A stretch of DNA of 64,000 bases, from the NCBI GenBank assembly GCA_951217055.1, contig OX578280.1, forward strand, positions 65,692,513 through 65,756,512, read 5' to 3'. The notes under the pieces are model-generated. The model saw nothing but the letters and a program-made list of their open reading frames with translations, searched no databases and was not told where the DNA came from. Made by a program: the position numbers and the translations under genes. This stretch comes from Gerris lacustris (Eukaryota > Arthropoda > Insecta > Hemiptera > Gerridae). Within the stretch, counting starts at the first letter, position 1. Each line of letters begins with the position of its first letter. Of this stretch, positions 37,016 to 46,696 are shown in pieces.

Positions 37016-40000
37016 TATAACAATTAAACAAGTAATAAATATACAGTTTTATAAATAAATAAATAAAATAAAATAATAAAGAAATAGCCATATAACAAAA
37101 CAGCATATAAATATAGAATAATATAGAGACGGGGCCCTCCCTCTAGGTGTAAAAACACTTACTGAGGGTCCTCACCTTTGCACTGTACATGAAATGTAAA
37201 TTTACTTACTGTTAAAAAGGTAGAAATAAAGATTTATTTATTTATATATATTGAACATTTTGCAAGAATAACGAGATTTGCGGTCAGTGCAAATTGAACA
37301 TCCCGCTTCCCTTATTGGGCTCTTGAGGTTTGGAAGGCACAGCATTAATCCCAAGAATTTTTATCCCGTAATTCTAAAAAAAATTCCCGATATTCTATAA
37401 CATTCCTGCCTGGAGAGTAATTGTAATATTTTTTCTCCCTTTACAAAAAGGTAAATACTAAATTAACGATATAAAATAATCAGTCATTATAAATACTTTG
37501 TGCAATACCTGAAATTAATAAAACAAAGTTCAAGTAAAATTAAAATCTAAAGAGTTATCAACGAATATATATAATGAAATGTTGTTACGAGTTATAAAAA
37601 AATACTTACATTAGTAGACGGGTTGGGTCCCACAGACCCAGGGGTAATTTTGAGGTAAAAAAAAATAGACAGAAAGAAATTATGTGAATTGTTCAAAATG
37701 GAGTTCTGAACTGAGGAAGGTTTGACTTGAAGGTATAGGAGGGGATGGTGTTATACGAACCTCCCTTATCAGTGTTTTGCTAATGAGTGTGACACCCTGG
37801 GTCTGACAGACCCGACCCGTGCACAGAGTTACAAAGGATTATAAAAAAATCTTAGTGCCGAATTTTTTTTTTTTATTTATCAGGAAGAGAGGTCTCGCAA
37901 CGCCGTTCCGCCTCAAATCGAGCACTGGATTTAGGTTATATAAAGGTGTACCAAAATAAATTGTGTAGGCGTGAAATTAGTATAAGAGAAGGGGGGAAAA
38001 ATTTTGATGTTTTTTCACAAAATGGCATGAAAAATTAAATATTTTCCAGAAGTGTTATATATTTTTGTAACCTACTCTTCAATACCTTTCATTTGATACC
38101 AACTCGAAATTTAAAAAAAAAACATTTTTATCGCGTGACGTGAATCACCCGCCATTTTGAATTTGAACAGCTGTTAATTTTGAGTTCGCTATATTTTTTT
38201 CTGTGTGCGCGTTAAAGCGTTCTTTAATACTGGAAAGCTTCATGTCTTTTTCTCTTTTGATTCAAAAGTTTTTTGAACCATACAGAGTAACAGACAGACA
38301 GACAGACACAGGAACGAAACTATAAGGGTTTCTTTTTTTGGTTTTACCAACGAACCCCTAAAAAGATATTGATGAGTTCTCATTCAGGAAAGACCCAAGT
38401 TAAGAGAAAACTGAGCAACGCTGGTTATAGCTTATAACTGAGAACAATTATTAAGTTATGGTAGTTATTGCCAGTAACATTTACCTGGGGATAAGTCAGG
38501 GTTAAATGTGAAATACAGGGTGGTCATTCTTGGGATGGATATCTTCTTTTTGAGTGACAAATCTGAGCCGGCGATTGAAAAGATCAAAAGCACACTGGCA
38601 GTATGTCATACATGGCAGTATGAAAAACTCCAGGTATTAAAATTGGCTTTGCTAAATCAACATGAATAACCAAAGGGTATAAAAGAGCTTTTACTCTTAA
38701 TATAATAACACTGAAGATGATCGAAAATATCGAAACGCGAGTTAAAATTGTATTGCGTTACTTTCTATTAACCTCTCTAGTCATAATTATGAAGCAGTAC
38801 CACTAAATCTCAGTCAAAAAAAACAATAATCTATTCTGGTACAGTTAGGTACCATTTACAAAGTTTTATATTAATAATAAAAATTAAAATTAAATAAAAG
38901 TGAACAATATAATTTCCCAATATATATATATTCACTATAAAATTTCTTTTTACCAACGTTGTTTGACGTGTACAATGTAAATGCGCAAACACTCGTCTAG
39001 GCCAATCTTACAATACTCCAATTAATCTATGAATTTTTATATTATTTTATATTTTGTAAGGATTTTATGAAGATGAAAATGTATTTATTATGTTGCAACT
39101 GAATACACTATACAGCCAGGGCCAGATTTAACCGGCCACCTAGGGGTCCGCACCATGAACGATTATTTATATTGCTTCCATTAACTTCGGTAATCTCGGA
39201 AATTGGTAGAAAATCCTACTTATTCATTGAGAACGTGACAAAAATATTCGTTACAGACCCCTGTTAGATAGACTCCCCAATATTTGGTCAAAGCTAAAAG
39301 CAGGGGAACGGGGGCACGTACCACATCATCCGCCTAGGGGCCCACATGCTCTAAATTCGGCCCTGACTGTAGCATAAGTAAAACATTAATAAACCTTTTA
39401 GGATCAATGAAGCTGTACACATTGAAAATCAATCTACTGTCATTACTGCTGAGGAACAAACAGTACAGTGATTCAAATGCAAGTACTATAGCCACCATGA
39501 AAAGTAAGGACAAAGTGATGCCTTTGGGAATATCCACAGCTTTAATGAATTCCTGTCGATGTGATTTCTCTTTAGAGATATTTTCAATTGTTATTCTCTC
39601 CATTTCATTAATCATCCAGCCAATCTTCTTTGAATTATAAAAATACCTATTAAGAAAACAAATAAAGATCCAATAATTAAGTTATTGTTTGTAACCAATC
39701 AGGCAAAAAGTAATATTACGTTTTCTTCCGAGCTTACCGAAGGTAACGGAAGCTATGTGATCGTTCTGAAGAACTAAAAAATTTTAGATCTCCGATTTCA
39801 ATAATTCCAAGACAGAAATCCGTTTCAGACATCAGGAATCATTTTTGGTTCCGTGACTGTCTGTCTATCGGGACTGTCGATCTGTCGTTCAATTTTTGCG
39901 AACCAAGGTATCTTAAAAACTACTCGTCCAATTTTAATGAAATTTGGGTGGTAAGTCATGAGTAGCCCATTGTTGGTCCCATATAAGTTTTAACCTTCTG

Positions 40001-42818
40001 CGCTCATTTGTTTCTCTTCCACATGCGCACAAACATACATTAATTTACACCTATAGCTTCAAAAGTACTTATCTGATTTGTATGAAACTTTTACAGTTTA
40101 TCGAAAGTAACCCGCAGATAGCCCCAGATTACTTTGAACCCTCTGCGCTTTTTACCTTTTGCTTAATTGATAATTTAATTCAAGTATAAAATCAAAACAA
40201 TTTTGACAGATTAAAAAAGACTGAGGATAATTAAACAAATTAAACAATAATGGCTTGTAAATGCATAACATATAAAATTAAAAATGTACGTGAAAGGATG
40301 CGAGAAAGCTATGTGCCATACAAATTGGACGACATTGTATCTCTATTTAGATGCGTAGAAGGGTATTCTTTACGTACTTGTATTCATTGCGCATGCGCGT
40401 CTCATAATTCTGAAGAATTCCTCTTCTGGGCAAAATACAACTAATGAATTAATGTCATCTTTATTAAATGAGAAATACGAACTATTATAATTTTCTGTAC
40501 TTATTATTACAATCTAATTATCTTAGATATAGTACGGTACGCAACTCGTGCGTAAAACGGCATTTTGCATTGCTCGTGTGGTTTTACTACCCTCGCGGGT
40601 GCAACTCCACACTCGCATGCAAATTGCTACTTTCCGCACTTGACGCGTAATGTACTATTATCGCCCTCCACTTGTAAACATTCCTATCCTGAGCCCTGGG
40701 GCCTGTAAAAATGCATGCTTTATCTTTACAGGGCCGCTAGTAGTTCGAGAAGAAGCCGCTTCCTGGCCGGGCCGCGGCGTGCAGGAAGCGCTAGTAGTCC
40801 TCAGTGTCAGCTGTTCAATTAGTAACAATCAATATTTTTATAACCGCAGTTTGTTTTGGTTTGTTTTGGTTTTGGTGTAACCTTAATATGCATTTATTGT
40901 TTTGAAGATTACGGCAAAATAGTTTGCATGTTTAGTAATTAGTTTACATGTGGTGGGCGATAAAATAGAGTACGCACCATGAGCAGTAAGCGACATGACA
41001 GGCCTCGGGCGTTAAACTCATGCTTTCAAACTTCGCCCTCGGCCTGTAATAACGCCCTTACTGTCACGTGATTCATTCATTGTTTTTCACTAAAAACTCG
41101 ATACAAACAGTTATTTTAATAAAAGAACTGCAAATTAGTTTTGTTAAATGTAAACAAACTCGCTAATCGTGCGTAAAGCTGAAGAATTCCTCTTCTTAAC
41201 GCGCTAGCGTGGTAAAGAAGAGGAATTATTCAGAACTATGAGACGCGCATGCGCAATGAATACAAGTACGTAAATAATCACTTTCTTCGCATCTAAACAA
41301 AGATATACAGTAGAGTCTCGAAATCCGTTTCAGACATCAGGGATCATTTTTGGTTCTGTGACTGTCTGTCTGTCGGGTCTGTCGATCTGTCGTTCAATTT
41401 TTGCGAACCAAAGTATCTTAAAAACTACTCGTCCAATTTTAATGAAATTTGGGTGGTAAGTCATGATTAGCCCATTGTTGGTCCCATATAATTTTTTACC
41501 TTCTGCGCTCATTTGTTTCTCTTCCACATGCGCACAAACATACATTAATTTTCACCTGTAGTTTCAAAAGTACATATCTGATTTGTATGAAACTTTTACA
41601 GTTTATCGAAAGTAACCCGCAAATAGCCCCAGATTACTTTGAACCCTCTGCGCTCTTTAACTTTTGCTTAATTGATAATTTAATTCAAGTATAAAATCAA
41701 AACAATTTTGACAGATTAAAAAAAACGGAGGATAATTAAACAAATTAAACAATAATGGCTTGTAAATGCATAAAATATAAAATTAAAAATGTACGTGAAA
41801 GGATGCGAGAAAGCTATGTGCCATACCAATTGGACGACATTGTATCTCTGTTTAGATGCGTAGAAGGGTATTCTTTACGTACTTGTATTCATTGCGCATG
41901 CGCGTCCCATAATTCTGAAGAATTCCTCTTCTTTACCGCCCTAGGGCGGTAAAGAAAAGGGCAAAATACAACTAATGAATTAATGACATCCTTTCAAAAG
42001 AGAAATACGAACTATTATTATTTTCTGTATTTTTTATTAAAATCTAATTATCTTAGATATAGTACGGAACGCAACTCGTGCGTAAAACGGCATTTTGCAT
42101 GGCTCGTGTGGTTTCACAACCCTCGCGGGTGCAACTCTACACTCGCATGCAAAATGCTACTTTCCGCACTCGACGCGTAATGTACTATTATCGCCCTCCA
42201 CTTGTAAACATTCCTATCCTGAGCGGCCGGTAAAGTTCCATTTTACAGCCCTGGGGCCTGTAAAAATGCATGCTTTATCTTTACAGGGCCGCTAGTTGTT
42301 CGAGAAGAGGCCGCTTCCTGGCCGGGCCGCGGCGTGCAGGAAGCGCTAGTTGTCCTCATGATGAATCACTATGACAACTGTTGTGTAGCCTACCTGTAAA
42401 AACCCTGTATCCCCTCTATATGTTGGGTACGCCCTTAGTATTTGCAATATCATGAGACCTGCAAGTATTATTATAATAATCAGAGAATTTAAGTTCTATA
42501 ATAAATGGACGTCCAACTACATAAATTAATTATTACTTAAATTAATTAATAGATGGTAATTTCTCTTTTAATTACCATAAAGCCTTGATTATACCGAGGA
42601 AACCACTGACAGCCATACAAAGTGTTATTCCAAATATAACAATGTCATCATCAGTCCGATACAAGAAAGAAATGGCTCCAACAATCATATAAGCTGAGAG
42701 AGATAAAATACAAACAATTCTCATAACGAGTATCGATCCTTCCTTAGACCAAATACCCAGACATCTCAGGATTGTTCTCGTCACGCTGAATAAATTGTTC
42801 TGATAATTTCTAATTAAC
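16121..42818 (-). CDS. Odorant receptor gene B, seven exons
   Basis: Near-complete insect odorant receptor. Exons in transcript order: 42576-42818, 39395-39646, 23017-23208, 17455-17554, 17217-17318, 16918-17073, 16121-16177; phases agree at every junction and no stop occurs before the terminal TAA. The assembled product is about 366 residues plus an unlocated N-terminal piece, against a usual family length near 380-420. Seven hydrophobic segments can be placed, and the C-terminal family motifs [13 protein letters not shown] and [10 protein letters not shown] are present. Exons 1-2 lie in repeat unit 2 and exons 3-7 in unit 1. Intron 2 is 16 kb because of the hAT-like insertion; intron 3 holds a Gypsy relic. 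The ligand is unknown. No promoter or polyadenylation site was identified. Confidence 0.82.
16279..16800. pseudogene. Mariner-like element relic in gene B intron 6
   Basis: Starts CAGGGTGGGAAAAAA after TA. The plus strand at about 16,620-16,692 encodes [20 protein letters not shown] followed by CPD, which resembles the second-aspartate region (QDGAPSH...) of Tc1/mariner transposases with the Gly lost. Left and right halves are inverted copies around 16,600, so two pieces face each other. The right terminus is absent. Confidence 0.5.
16918..17073 (-). CDS. Gene B exon 6 (conserved odorant receptor C-terminal motif)
   Basis: 156 nt, phase 0. Encodes [20 protein letters not shown], then [15 protein letters not shown] and ends NYAYYTS before donor GTAAGT. 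The AVYSSRW block followed by a basic patch and an (I/L)IxLMI stretch is the most recognisable part of the odorant receptor family. Confidence 0.85.
17217..17318 (-). CDS. Gene B exon 5
   Basis: 102 nt, phase 0 at both ends. Acceptor TTATTGCAG, donor GTCATT. Encodes [20 protein letters not shown] followed by [14 protein letters not shown], a sixth hydrophobic segment. Introns on both sides are short, about 136 and 143 bp. Confidence 0.78.
17455..17554 (-). CDS. Gene B exon 4
   Basis: 100 nt encoding [20 protein letters not shown] and a fifth hydrophobic segment ending YMCVE. The acceptor AG is preceded directly by a 63-base T run on the coding strand. Donor GTAATG, phase 0. Confidence 0.78.
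17557..17619. repeat. 63-base A run abutting gene B exon 4 acceptor
   Basis: Read on the gene strand this is T63 directly before the acceptor AG of exon 4, so it forms the whole polypyrimidine tract. Unit 2 has 32. Confidence 0.85.
18084..18288 (-). repeat. Gypsy 3' LTR (unit 1)
   Basis: 205 bp, starts TAGTCTTTATAAT on the plus strand and ends CAGCCACA. Orientation is set by the gag-to-pol order on the minus strand. Confidence 0.75.
21494..21697 (-). repeat. Gypsy 5' LTR (unit 1)
   Basis: 204 bp. Followed on the minus strand by TTGGTGACAACGACGG, a plausible but unproven primer-binding site. Confidence 0.75.
21800..22385. mobile_element. TTTCTCATATA inverted-repeat insertion (unit 1 only)
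   Basis: Starts ACTTTCTCATATAAAGAGAAAG (left half plus a small hairpin) and ends CTCGTATATGAGAAAGT. Within it are a (GTCT)n stretch at 21,917, GGCCGATTTTGACGAAATTT and a T-arm-like GGGTTCGATTCC at 22,243. Unit 2 reads straight through at about 59,250. A reversed partial relative lies at 34,330-34,570. Confidence 0.55.
22400..23010. other. Intron 3 DNA near gene B exon 3
   Basis: A 119-codon plus-strand ORF at 22,382-22,741 is broken by several indels in unit 2 (59,250-59,580), so it is not under constraint. The rest is very AT-rich. No gene supported. Confidence 0.4.
23017..23208 (-). CDS. Gene B exon 3
   Basis: 192 nt between acceptor TTTTATCAG and donor GTTGGT. Encodes [19 protein letters not shown] and a fourth hydrophobic segment, then an amphipathic stretch ([20 protein letters not shown]) ending EIIR with Arg split AG|A. 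Its 5' neighbour exon is 16 kb away on the far side of the hAT-like insertion. Confidence 0.78.
24024..24095. mobile_element. piggyBac-like left end (tentative)
   Basis: TTAA followed by CCCTGCAGTGCTTGGG, then GTGCACGGGTTGGGTCTGTC with its inverted partner AGACCCA. TTAA plus CCCT fits piggyBac ends. The matching right end near 37,830 lacks a clear TTAA. Confidence 0.35.
24175..26407 (+). mobile_element. Helitron, non-autonomous, first monomer of a dimer
   Basis: Starts TCTATATATATAAAAG after an A and ends CACGGGTACCCAGCTAG, with the expected short hairpin (CCGT...ACGG) 12 bp before CTAG. The interior consists of seven diverged repeats of about 300 bp, each with TTCTTTATACAAATCTACAG, CGATGAAAATTTGC and a GGAGGGGGGTAAAATGG segment. 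A (TG)n tract lies near 24,199. No Rep/helicase coding sequence. Confidence 0.82.
26408..28353 (+). mobile_element. Helitron, non-autonomous, second monomer (head to tail)
   Basis: Begins TCTATATATATAAAAG at the very next base after the CTAG of the first monomer and ends CAGCTAG followed by T. It has six internal repeats; the repeat equivalent to 24,780-25,080 is missing, which accounts for the 287-bp size difference. Confidence 0.82.
28571..28600. repeat. (AT)15 microsatellite
   Basis: Thirty bases of alternating AT at the left border of the foldback-like element. Confidence 0.95.
28717..28752. repeat. Perfect 36-bp palindrome
   Basis: CGAAACGTAACCATTTTC followed by its exact complement, centred on TTCGAA at 28734/28735. 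It lies in the outer part of the left foldback arm, where the GTAGCGAAACGTAACC motif recurs. Confidence 0.9.
31414..32083. mobile_element. Inverted-repeat element, arms about 230 bp
   Basis: Left AATTTGTTATTGATGGATTT, right AAATCCATCAATTACAAATT. The arms stay complementary through the GAGACGTTTCGACCC / GGGTCGAAACGTCTC hairpin motif to about 31,650 and 31,850. The central 200 bp is unique AT-rich DNA. Confidence 0.6.
32985..33760 (-). mobile_element. Helitron 3' end, reverse orientation, left limit only
   Basis: Read on the minus strand the sequence ends GAAGCACGGGAATCCAGCTAG at 32985, followed by T, closely matching the 3' end of the dimer. The 5' TC end is not identified, so the right limit is a guess. 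Confidence 0.45.
36919..37013. repeat. (TA)n microsatellite, about 95 bp
   Basis: Uninterrupted alternating TA at the right border of the foldback-like element. Confidence 0.95.
37090..37250 (+). mobile_element. Non-LTR retrotransposon 3' end (tentative)
   Basis: Ends AAAAAGGTAGAAATAAAG followed by (ATTT)n, a common LINE 3' terminus. No coding sequence precedes it because the (TA)n and foldback element lie directly upstream. Confidence 0.3.
37614..37840. mobile_element. piggyBac-like right end (tentative)
   Basis: ACGGGTTGGGTCCCACAGAC near 37,617, and GGGTCTGACAGACCCGACCC with GTGCACAG near 37,800, are inverted relatives of the 24,060 motif. The outermost bases have decayed. Confidence 0.35.
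37958..38365. mobile_element. Unit-1-specific repeat insertion in gene B intron 2
   Basis: Unit 2 (60,370) reads directly from GGTGTACCAAAA to TTGATGAGTTCTC. Unit 1 has about 400 bp between them, with a (CAGA)n tract and an end ACGAACCCCTAAAAA. Class unknown. Confidence 0.5.
38370..39110. other. Intron 2 DNA shared by units
   Basis: Collinear with 60,380-61,090. Holds a CTGAAGA ... GAAACG hairpin motif at 38711-38737 and the AT-rich start of the duplication unit. No gene seen. Confidence 0.4.
39117..39365. mobile_element. hAT-type MITE (unit 2 copy)
   Basis: Same position relative to receptor exon 2 and same CAGGG ends as the unit 1 copy. The right arm of the internal hairpin is missing. 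Confidence 0.65.
39395..39646 (-). CDS. Gene B exon 2
   Basis: 252 nt, intact. Encodes [20 protein letters not shown] and the hydrophobic run [19 protein letters not shown], ending DPKR. Donor GTTTAT as in gene A. The CAGGG-type MITE lies 30 bp beyond the donor in the intron. Confidence 0.75.
40250..41300. mobile_element. Inverted-repeat element, unit 2 first copy
   Basis: Same family as 3,690-5,085. It is followed at 41,325 by a second start of the same surrounding sequence, so this part of unit 2 is internally repeated. Confidence 0.45.
41755..42355. mobile_element. Inverted-repeat element, unit 2 second copy, truncated
   Basis: Left part only, ending near the CAGGAAGCGCTAGT segment. It includes the palindrome around CCGCCCTAGGGCGG at 41,937-41,950. 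Confidence 0.45.
42576..42818 (-). CDS. Gene B exon 1
   Basis: 243 nt, same acceptor and donor as gene A exon 1. Differs from it by few residues ([11 protein letters not shown] in place of YRTDNDIVTFG, WSKEG in place of WSEEG). A tiny upstream ORF beginning MLKY at 42896 is stopped by TAG in this copy only, which argues that it is not the start exon or that gene B is damaged. Confidence 0.75.
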
Positions 42819-42947
42819 CTGTATAAAGATAGAAATAAGTAATTAAAAGCAATCCTATATGCTAACAAAATATAATACCTCCTAGTATTTTAACATCTTT
42901 TATTTTATAAATTAATTTATTGGCATTTTTAACAGTAAGATTTAATA

Positions 42948-43423
42948 ATTTGATGTGATGTAGGGAGCCAGGGTACCGAGGTGCTCACAGCTATCACTGA
43001 GTCGAGGCAAATCGAGGTCGTGGGTTCGATCCCGTGCCATGGTACTCTGAATTGCGTCTATGAATCGCGGACAGAGCAGGGCGAGGGCACCCCATGAGCC
43101 CATGAGAGGTTCTCTTCCCCCACTCTTTGATGTGGGTTCGATCCGTGTCATGAGATGTGATTTGTATCTATGGTTCGAGGACGGAGCAGGGCGAGGGTAC
43201 CCCCTGAGAGGTTCTCTTCCCCCACACTTTGATGCACGTTTATATAGCTTACTAATGACCACATCATACTCGCTTCGGCGATACAATGTACAAATGTATG
43301 ATGTGTGAAGTAGCTGGAACTCTCCACCACGGGGCAAGCAAGTAAAATAGGTCTACTGTAAGGCCTTATTGCGAGGTTCGAACAAGTGGTTCGTCCTACC
43401 CGTCTAGTAGGAAGTACTAGGTA

Positions 43424-43455
<32 letters not shown>
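42948..43455 (+). mobile_element. tRNA-derived SINE-like repeat (unit 2)
   Basis: Orthologous to the unit 1 copy, flanked by TTAATA on both sides (42942-42947, 43456-43461). The (ACT)n tail is longer here and a short indel lies near 42,970. Confidence 0.5.
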
Positions 43456-43457
<2 letters not shown>

Positions 43458-43459
43458 AA

Positions 43460-44660
43460 TAGGATACCCCCATTTGGGGGTATCCTTGATATGCGAATTT
43501 ATACGTCAACTACGAACTCATTGGAACTTAAGTTTTTATATCCCTTACCTTTGGTTCTTTAATTCTTCTAGCTATAGTCTACCCTTACTTTGCACTGTTA
43601 TTTTAAGTCATGAAAACTTGTAAGACTACTAAAATTCTTACTACGCTAAAACTGAACACTGAAGATGATATAAAATGTCGAAACGCGTATGTTAATTATT
43701 ATTATAAAATTGTAGTGACAATATTGTATTTATTATTAACTATCAATGTTTCAAACATCTATAACTTCAAAATGGCGGTCAATATCAAAATTAAATTTGG
43801 TGGATTTGTTTGTCATACAGAGAGGTACATTAGGGCCAAATTTCAACTCAATCACTTGGCTGAAACCAGTCTGATTTATAATAAAGTAAAAATCTGATTT
43901 ATAATAAATTGTGGTAGACCGACAAATTTAATTTATATTTTACTATTAAAGATTTCTTCTTACTACTTCTCTTATAATTACTTAATTTCTTTTAAAGAGA
44001 TATAAACGATTCCTTATGTTTGATTACCATAAAATTTAAGTCAATACAACAAATTATTTAAATATTTTTTACAGTAATAAAATGAATTATATTTTTTATT
44101 ATATTTTAAACTTAAAAATCTTAGACTATTTTAAAAAATAAACCATTAAAATATACCGTGAAAGAATACCCATATTGACAGATGTATGGCGAACTTATAA
44201 CTGCTTAACATTACCTAATGTCAGGTCTGAGAATAATTTGTAATTTTTCTTTCATTTATTATTAATAAGAATAAAACAAAACTTTTTGTTCATTTATGCA
44301 ATTAAGTGGGTGGATATAATGAATAATATATATGTATATTCACACTCACAAAAAATACACTTATAAAATACACACACTCCTGAAATATTATTTTATTGTA
44401 AAATACTAATCATATGTTTCTAAAGCTATATATTTAATACTTTTTAATTTTTTTTCAATTTTATTTTGATTTATTCAAGTCATGGCTCAATAAGTTCACT
44501 CGAGTAAAAATAAATAATTTATGAATAAATACTTTTTTTTCATTTATGTGAGTAAAACTATAATGTCATAACATCTATTATAAATTTATTACAACAATGA
44601 ATTATGAATACATGAGCTTGTAAAGTTAAGGGGTAATGACGGATACAATAATTTGTTTTA
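43460..44660. other. Intergenic AT-rich DNA, gene B to gene C (unit 2)
   Basis: Collinear with 6,550-7,765. Holds the GGATACCCCC palindrome and the hairpin motif at 43659-43685. No gene supported. Confidence 0.4.
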
Positions 44661-45130
44661 ACTTTTTTAAAATCTTGTTTTTTTTTATTTTATTGTATAT
44701 TGCAACTACAATTTGATTGTTACAAGCAATAATGATAACATAGTTTATACAAGTGGCTTGACATTAACTGGTATAAGACAGCTGTCCAGTGACAGAGCTT
44801 ATTGCCTGTAGTAATAATTAATTAAGTTACATCGTTTTTTGTTTTTTTCGATTATGGTGTCAAGTCACGAGGCCATTGCCGCTTCAGGCGCCTGGGAGGG
44901 TTATCAGGAATGGTTACGGATGATAGATTTTGGATAAGAGGATTTGTGTGGAAGGAAACTGACTGGTGGAAGGATCTGTAGCGGGAAATGGCTAGGTCTC
45001 GGACGAATGGGATGTTGAGGTCGTTGTGTAAGGGTTGGTTGGAGACGTAGTAGGGTGCATCTACTGTTGTGGTTCTAAGGATCTTTGATTGTAAGGATTG
45101 GATGCGGAAGATTTTTGTTAAATAACCACC
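44661..45130 (-). mobile_element. Jockey-like LINE 3' fragment (unit 2, open frame)
   Basis: Same insertion as in unit 1 but open across 44,852-45,120: IFRIQSLQSKILRTTTVDAP, YYVSNQPLHNDLNIPFVRDL and PDNPPRRLKRQWPRDL. 5' truncated, as is usual for LINEs. Not functional. Confidence 0.75.
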
Positions 45131-45276
45131 TCTAACCACCTCTAACCACCTCAAAGGTATTTGTTAAAATCTCGAACAAAATATTCTCATACGTATAATA
45201 TATACTGAGTTTATATTCAATAATATTATCTACTAACAAGGAAATAAAAAGGATTGGTCTAGGGTGGCGGGCATAC

Positions 45277-45507
45277 ATGAAATTTAAGAACTTATTTACG
45301 TCCAACATTGCAATGCATATGAAAGTCAAATTATGGAGTGCTGTCATAAAACCAATGTTACAATATGCATGTGAAACATGTACCCTTACAAAAAAAAATA
45401 TTGAAAAAATTAGGGGTTGCGTCACAAGAATGCAAAAAAGTATGTTAAGGATTAGTAGGAAGGAACGGAAGACAAATAAATGGATAGGGGAACTTATTAT
45501 TAAATAA
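45277..45507 (+). pseudogene. LINE reverse transcriptase C-terminal fragment (unit 2)
   Basis: Orthologous to the unit 1 fragment; one visible change (ETCTLTKK for ETWTLTKK) removes the conserved Trp. Confidence 0.65.
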
Positions 45508-45533
45508 AATTTTAATAAAATATGTAACACTTA

Positions 45534-45736
45534 GGCCGCTCCCTGACTTGTCGGTACGGTATCGATGCGGTATCGGTAAGCTAGTATACCGATGCGGTAA
45601 GATTCTTTACTGAGCGCCTATATCTTACCGATTCGGTACAGATTCTTTACCGCGCGGTAAGGAATCGGTATACCGCAGCGGCATACTAGCTTACCGATAC
45701 CGCACCGATATCGTACCGACAAGTCGGGGAGCGGCC
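45534..45736. mobile_element. Harbinger-like MITE, 203 bp (unit 2)
   Basis: Same insertion, same length, flanked by TTA (45531-45533, 45737-45739). No difference from the unit 1 copy was noticed by eye. Confidence 0.75.
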
Positions 45737-46279
45737 TTAATTTTTCACATTTCACTTTTCCGACTTACACAACTACTTCGTCCATTATTTTCCATTTTTT
45801 AGTTGTTTCGGATTTTTGGGGTTACATTTAATTTATTATTTGATATTTTATCAAAATATACATAAAAATAATTTTTCCGTGGTAGGCTTTGAAATAGTAA
45901 CTTTAGAGCCTAAAAGACATAGCTAAAATCCATTTTTTCATTACGTGGACTTAAAAAATCTTTTCATTACTCCTAGCTGTAAAGAAAAAATCTTTTACGT
46001 CCTAGGAACTAAAAGATTTTTTATGTCCGGCTGGTAGTTGTCAAAACTTCCGTTAGTACCGCTGCAGTCTTTGTAGAAATGCTTCTAGTACGATTTAAAT
46101 CCGCTAGATGTCAATGCGTTTTATTTATCTTTTCTTATAGTGTAACCTCTTTTTAAGGTTTCTTTTTTTAAGTCTTAAGTATGTACTAATATTTGTTATT
46201 ATTATATATTGATTAGTGATTAATATTTAATGTTTTTTCATTGTCTGCTACCTCGGAAAAAATAGCATATGCTACGTGC

Positions 46280-46377
46280 CTGTGAAGTGTTTTTTCTTTA
46301 CCTTGGCAATATTTACTGTCTCGCTTCGCTCGACAGTAAATGTAATTGCCGCGGTAAAGAAAAAACTCACTTCACAG
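46280..46377. mobile_element. Hairpin MITE, about 98 bp (unit 2)
   Basis: Orthologous to the unit 1 copy with a single visible substitution in the loop (CTGTCTCG for CTGCCTCG). Confidence 0.5.
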
Positions 46378-46696
46378 CCTAGTAACATAATATACTATTT
46401 TCTCTGGCGGAAGATCGAATGATACAAAATTGTAACGGACCCTTTGCAATTAAAGTTATTTTCTATGGAAAAATGAGTTATAGGGTAGGTTGGGGCAAAG
46501 GTCCGCCCTTTGTGTTTTAGGGCTACTTTTGAGCATTTGCTTCCTTTTAATCATTTCCAAATGACCTGTGGATTTAGGCCAACAATCCCCCACCTCTCAT
46601 TGCTCCAAACAATTTTAAATATTTTTGGGGCACTATTTTACCAAAATTATGATTTGCGGACGTTTACCCCATTTGGTATTTTTGTGAATACGAATA

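Larger units (their letters stand above)
23470..37927. mobile_element. 14.46-kb hAT-like composite insertion in gene B intron 2
   Basis: Terminal inverted repeats CAGTGCTCGATTT / AAATCGAGCACTG (13 bp, exact). An exact 8-bp duplication GATTTAGG lies at 23462-23469 and 37928-37935. The collinear unit 2 sequence has a single GATTTAGG at 60343-60350, the empty site. CAGTG ends and an 8-bp duplication fit hAT. No transposase was seen; the interior is filled with other elements, listed separately. It could be one hAT element enlarged by later insertions, or two nearby ends mobilised together. Confidence 0.85.
1..38880. repeat. Tandem segmental duplication, unit 1
   Basis: The sequence from base 1 realigns at about 38,880 and again at about 60,850, in the same order and orientation. 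Unit 1 is longer than unit 2 mainly because of the 14.46-kb hAT-like insertion, a roughly 3-kb block at 12,050-15,090 missing from unit 2, and about 2.3 kb extra at 1,360-3,660. The true end points of the duplication cannot be set from a circularly permuted array. Confidence 0.85.

Noticed and set aside
36897..37106. 69-codon ORF with a long Tyr-Ile repeat
   Set aside because: Translation of the (TA)n microsatellite.
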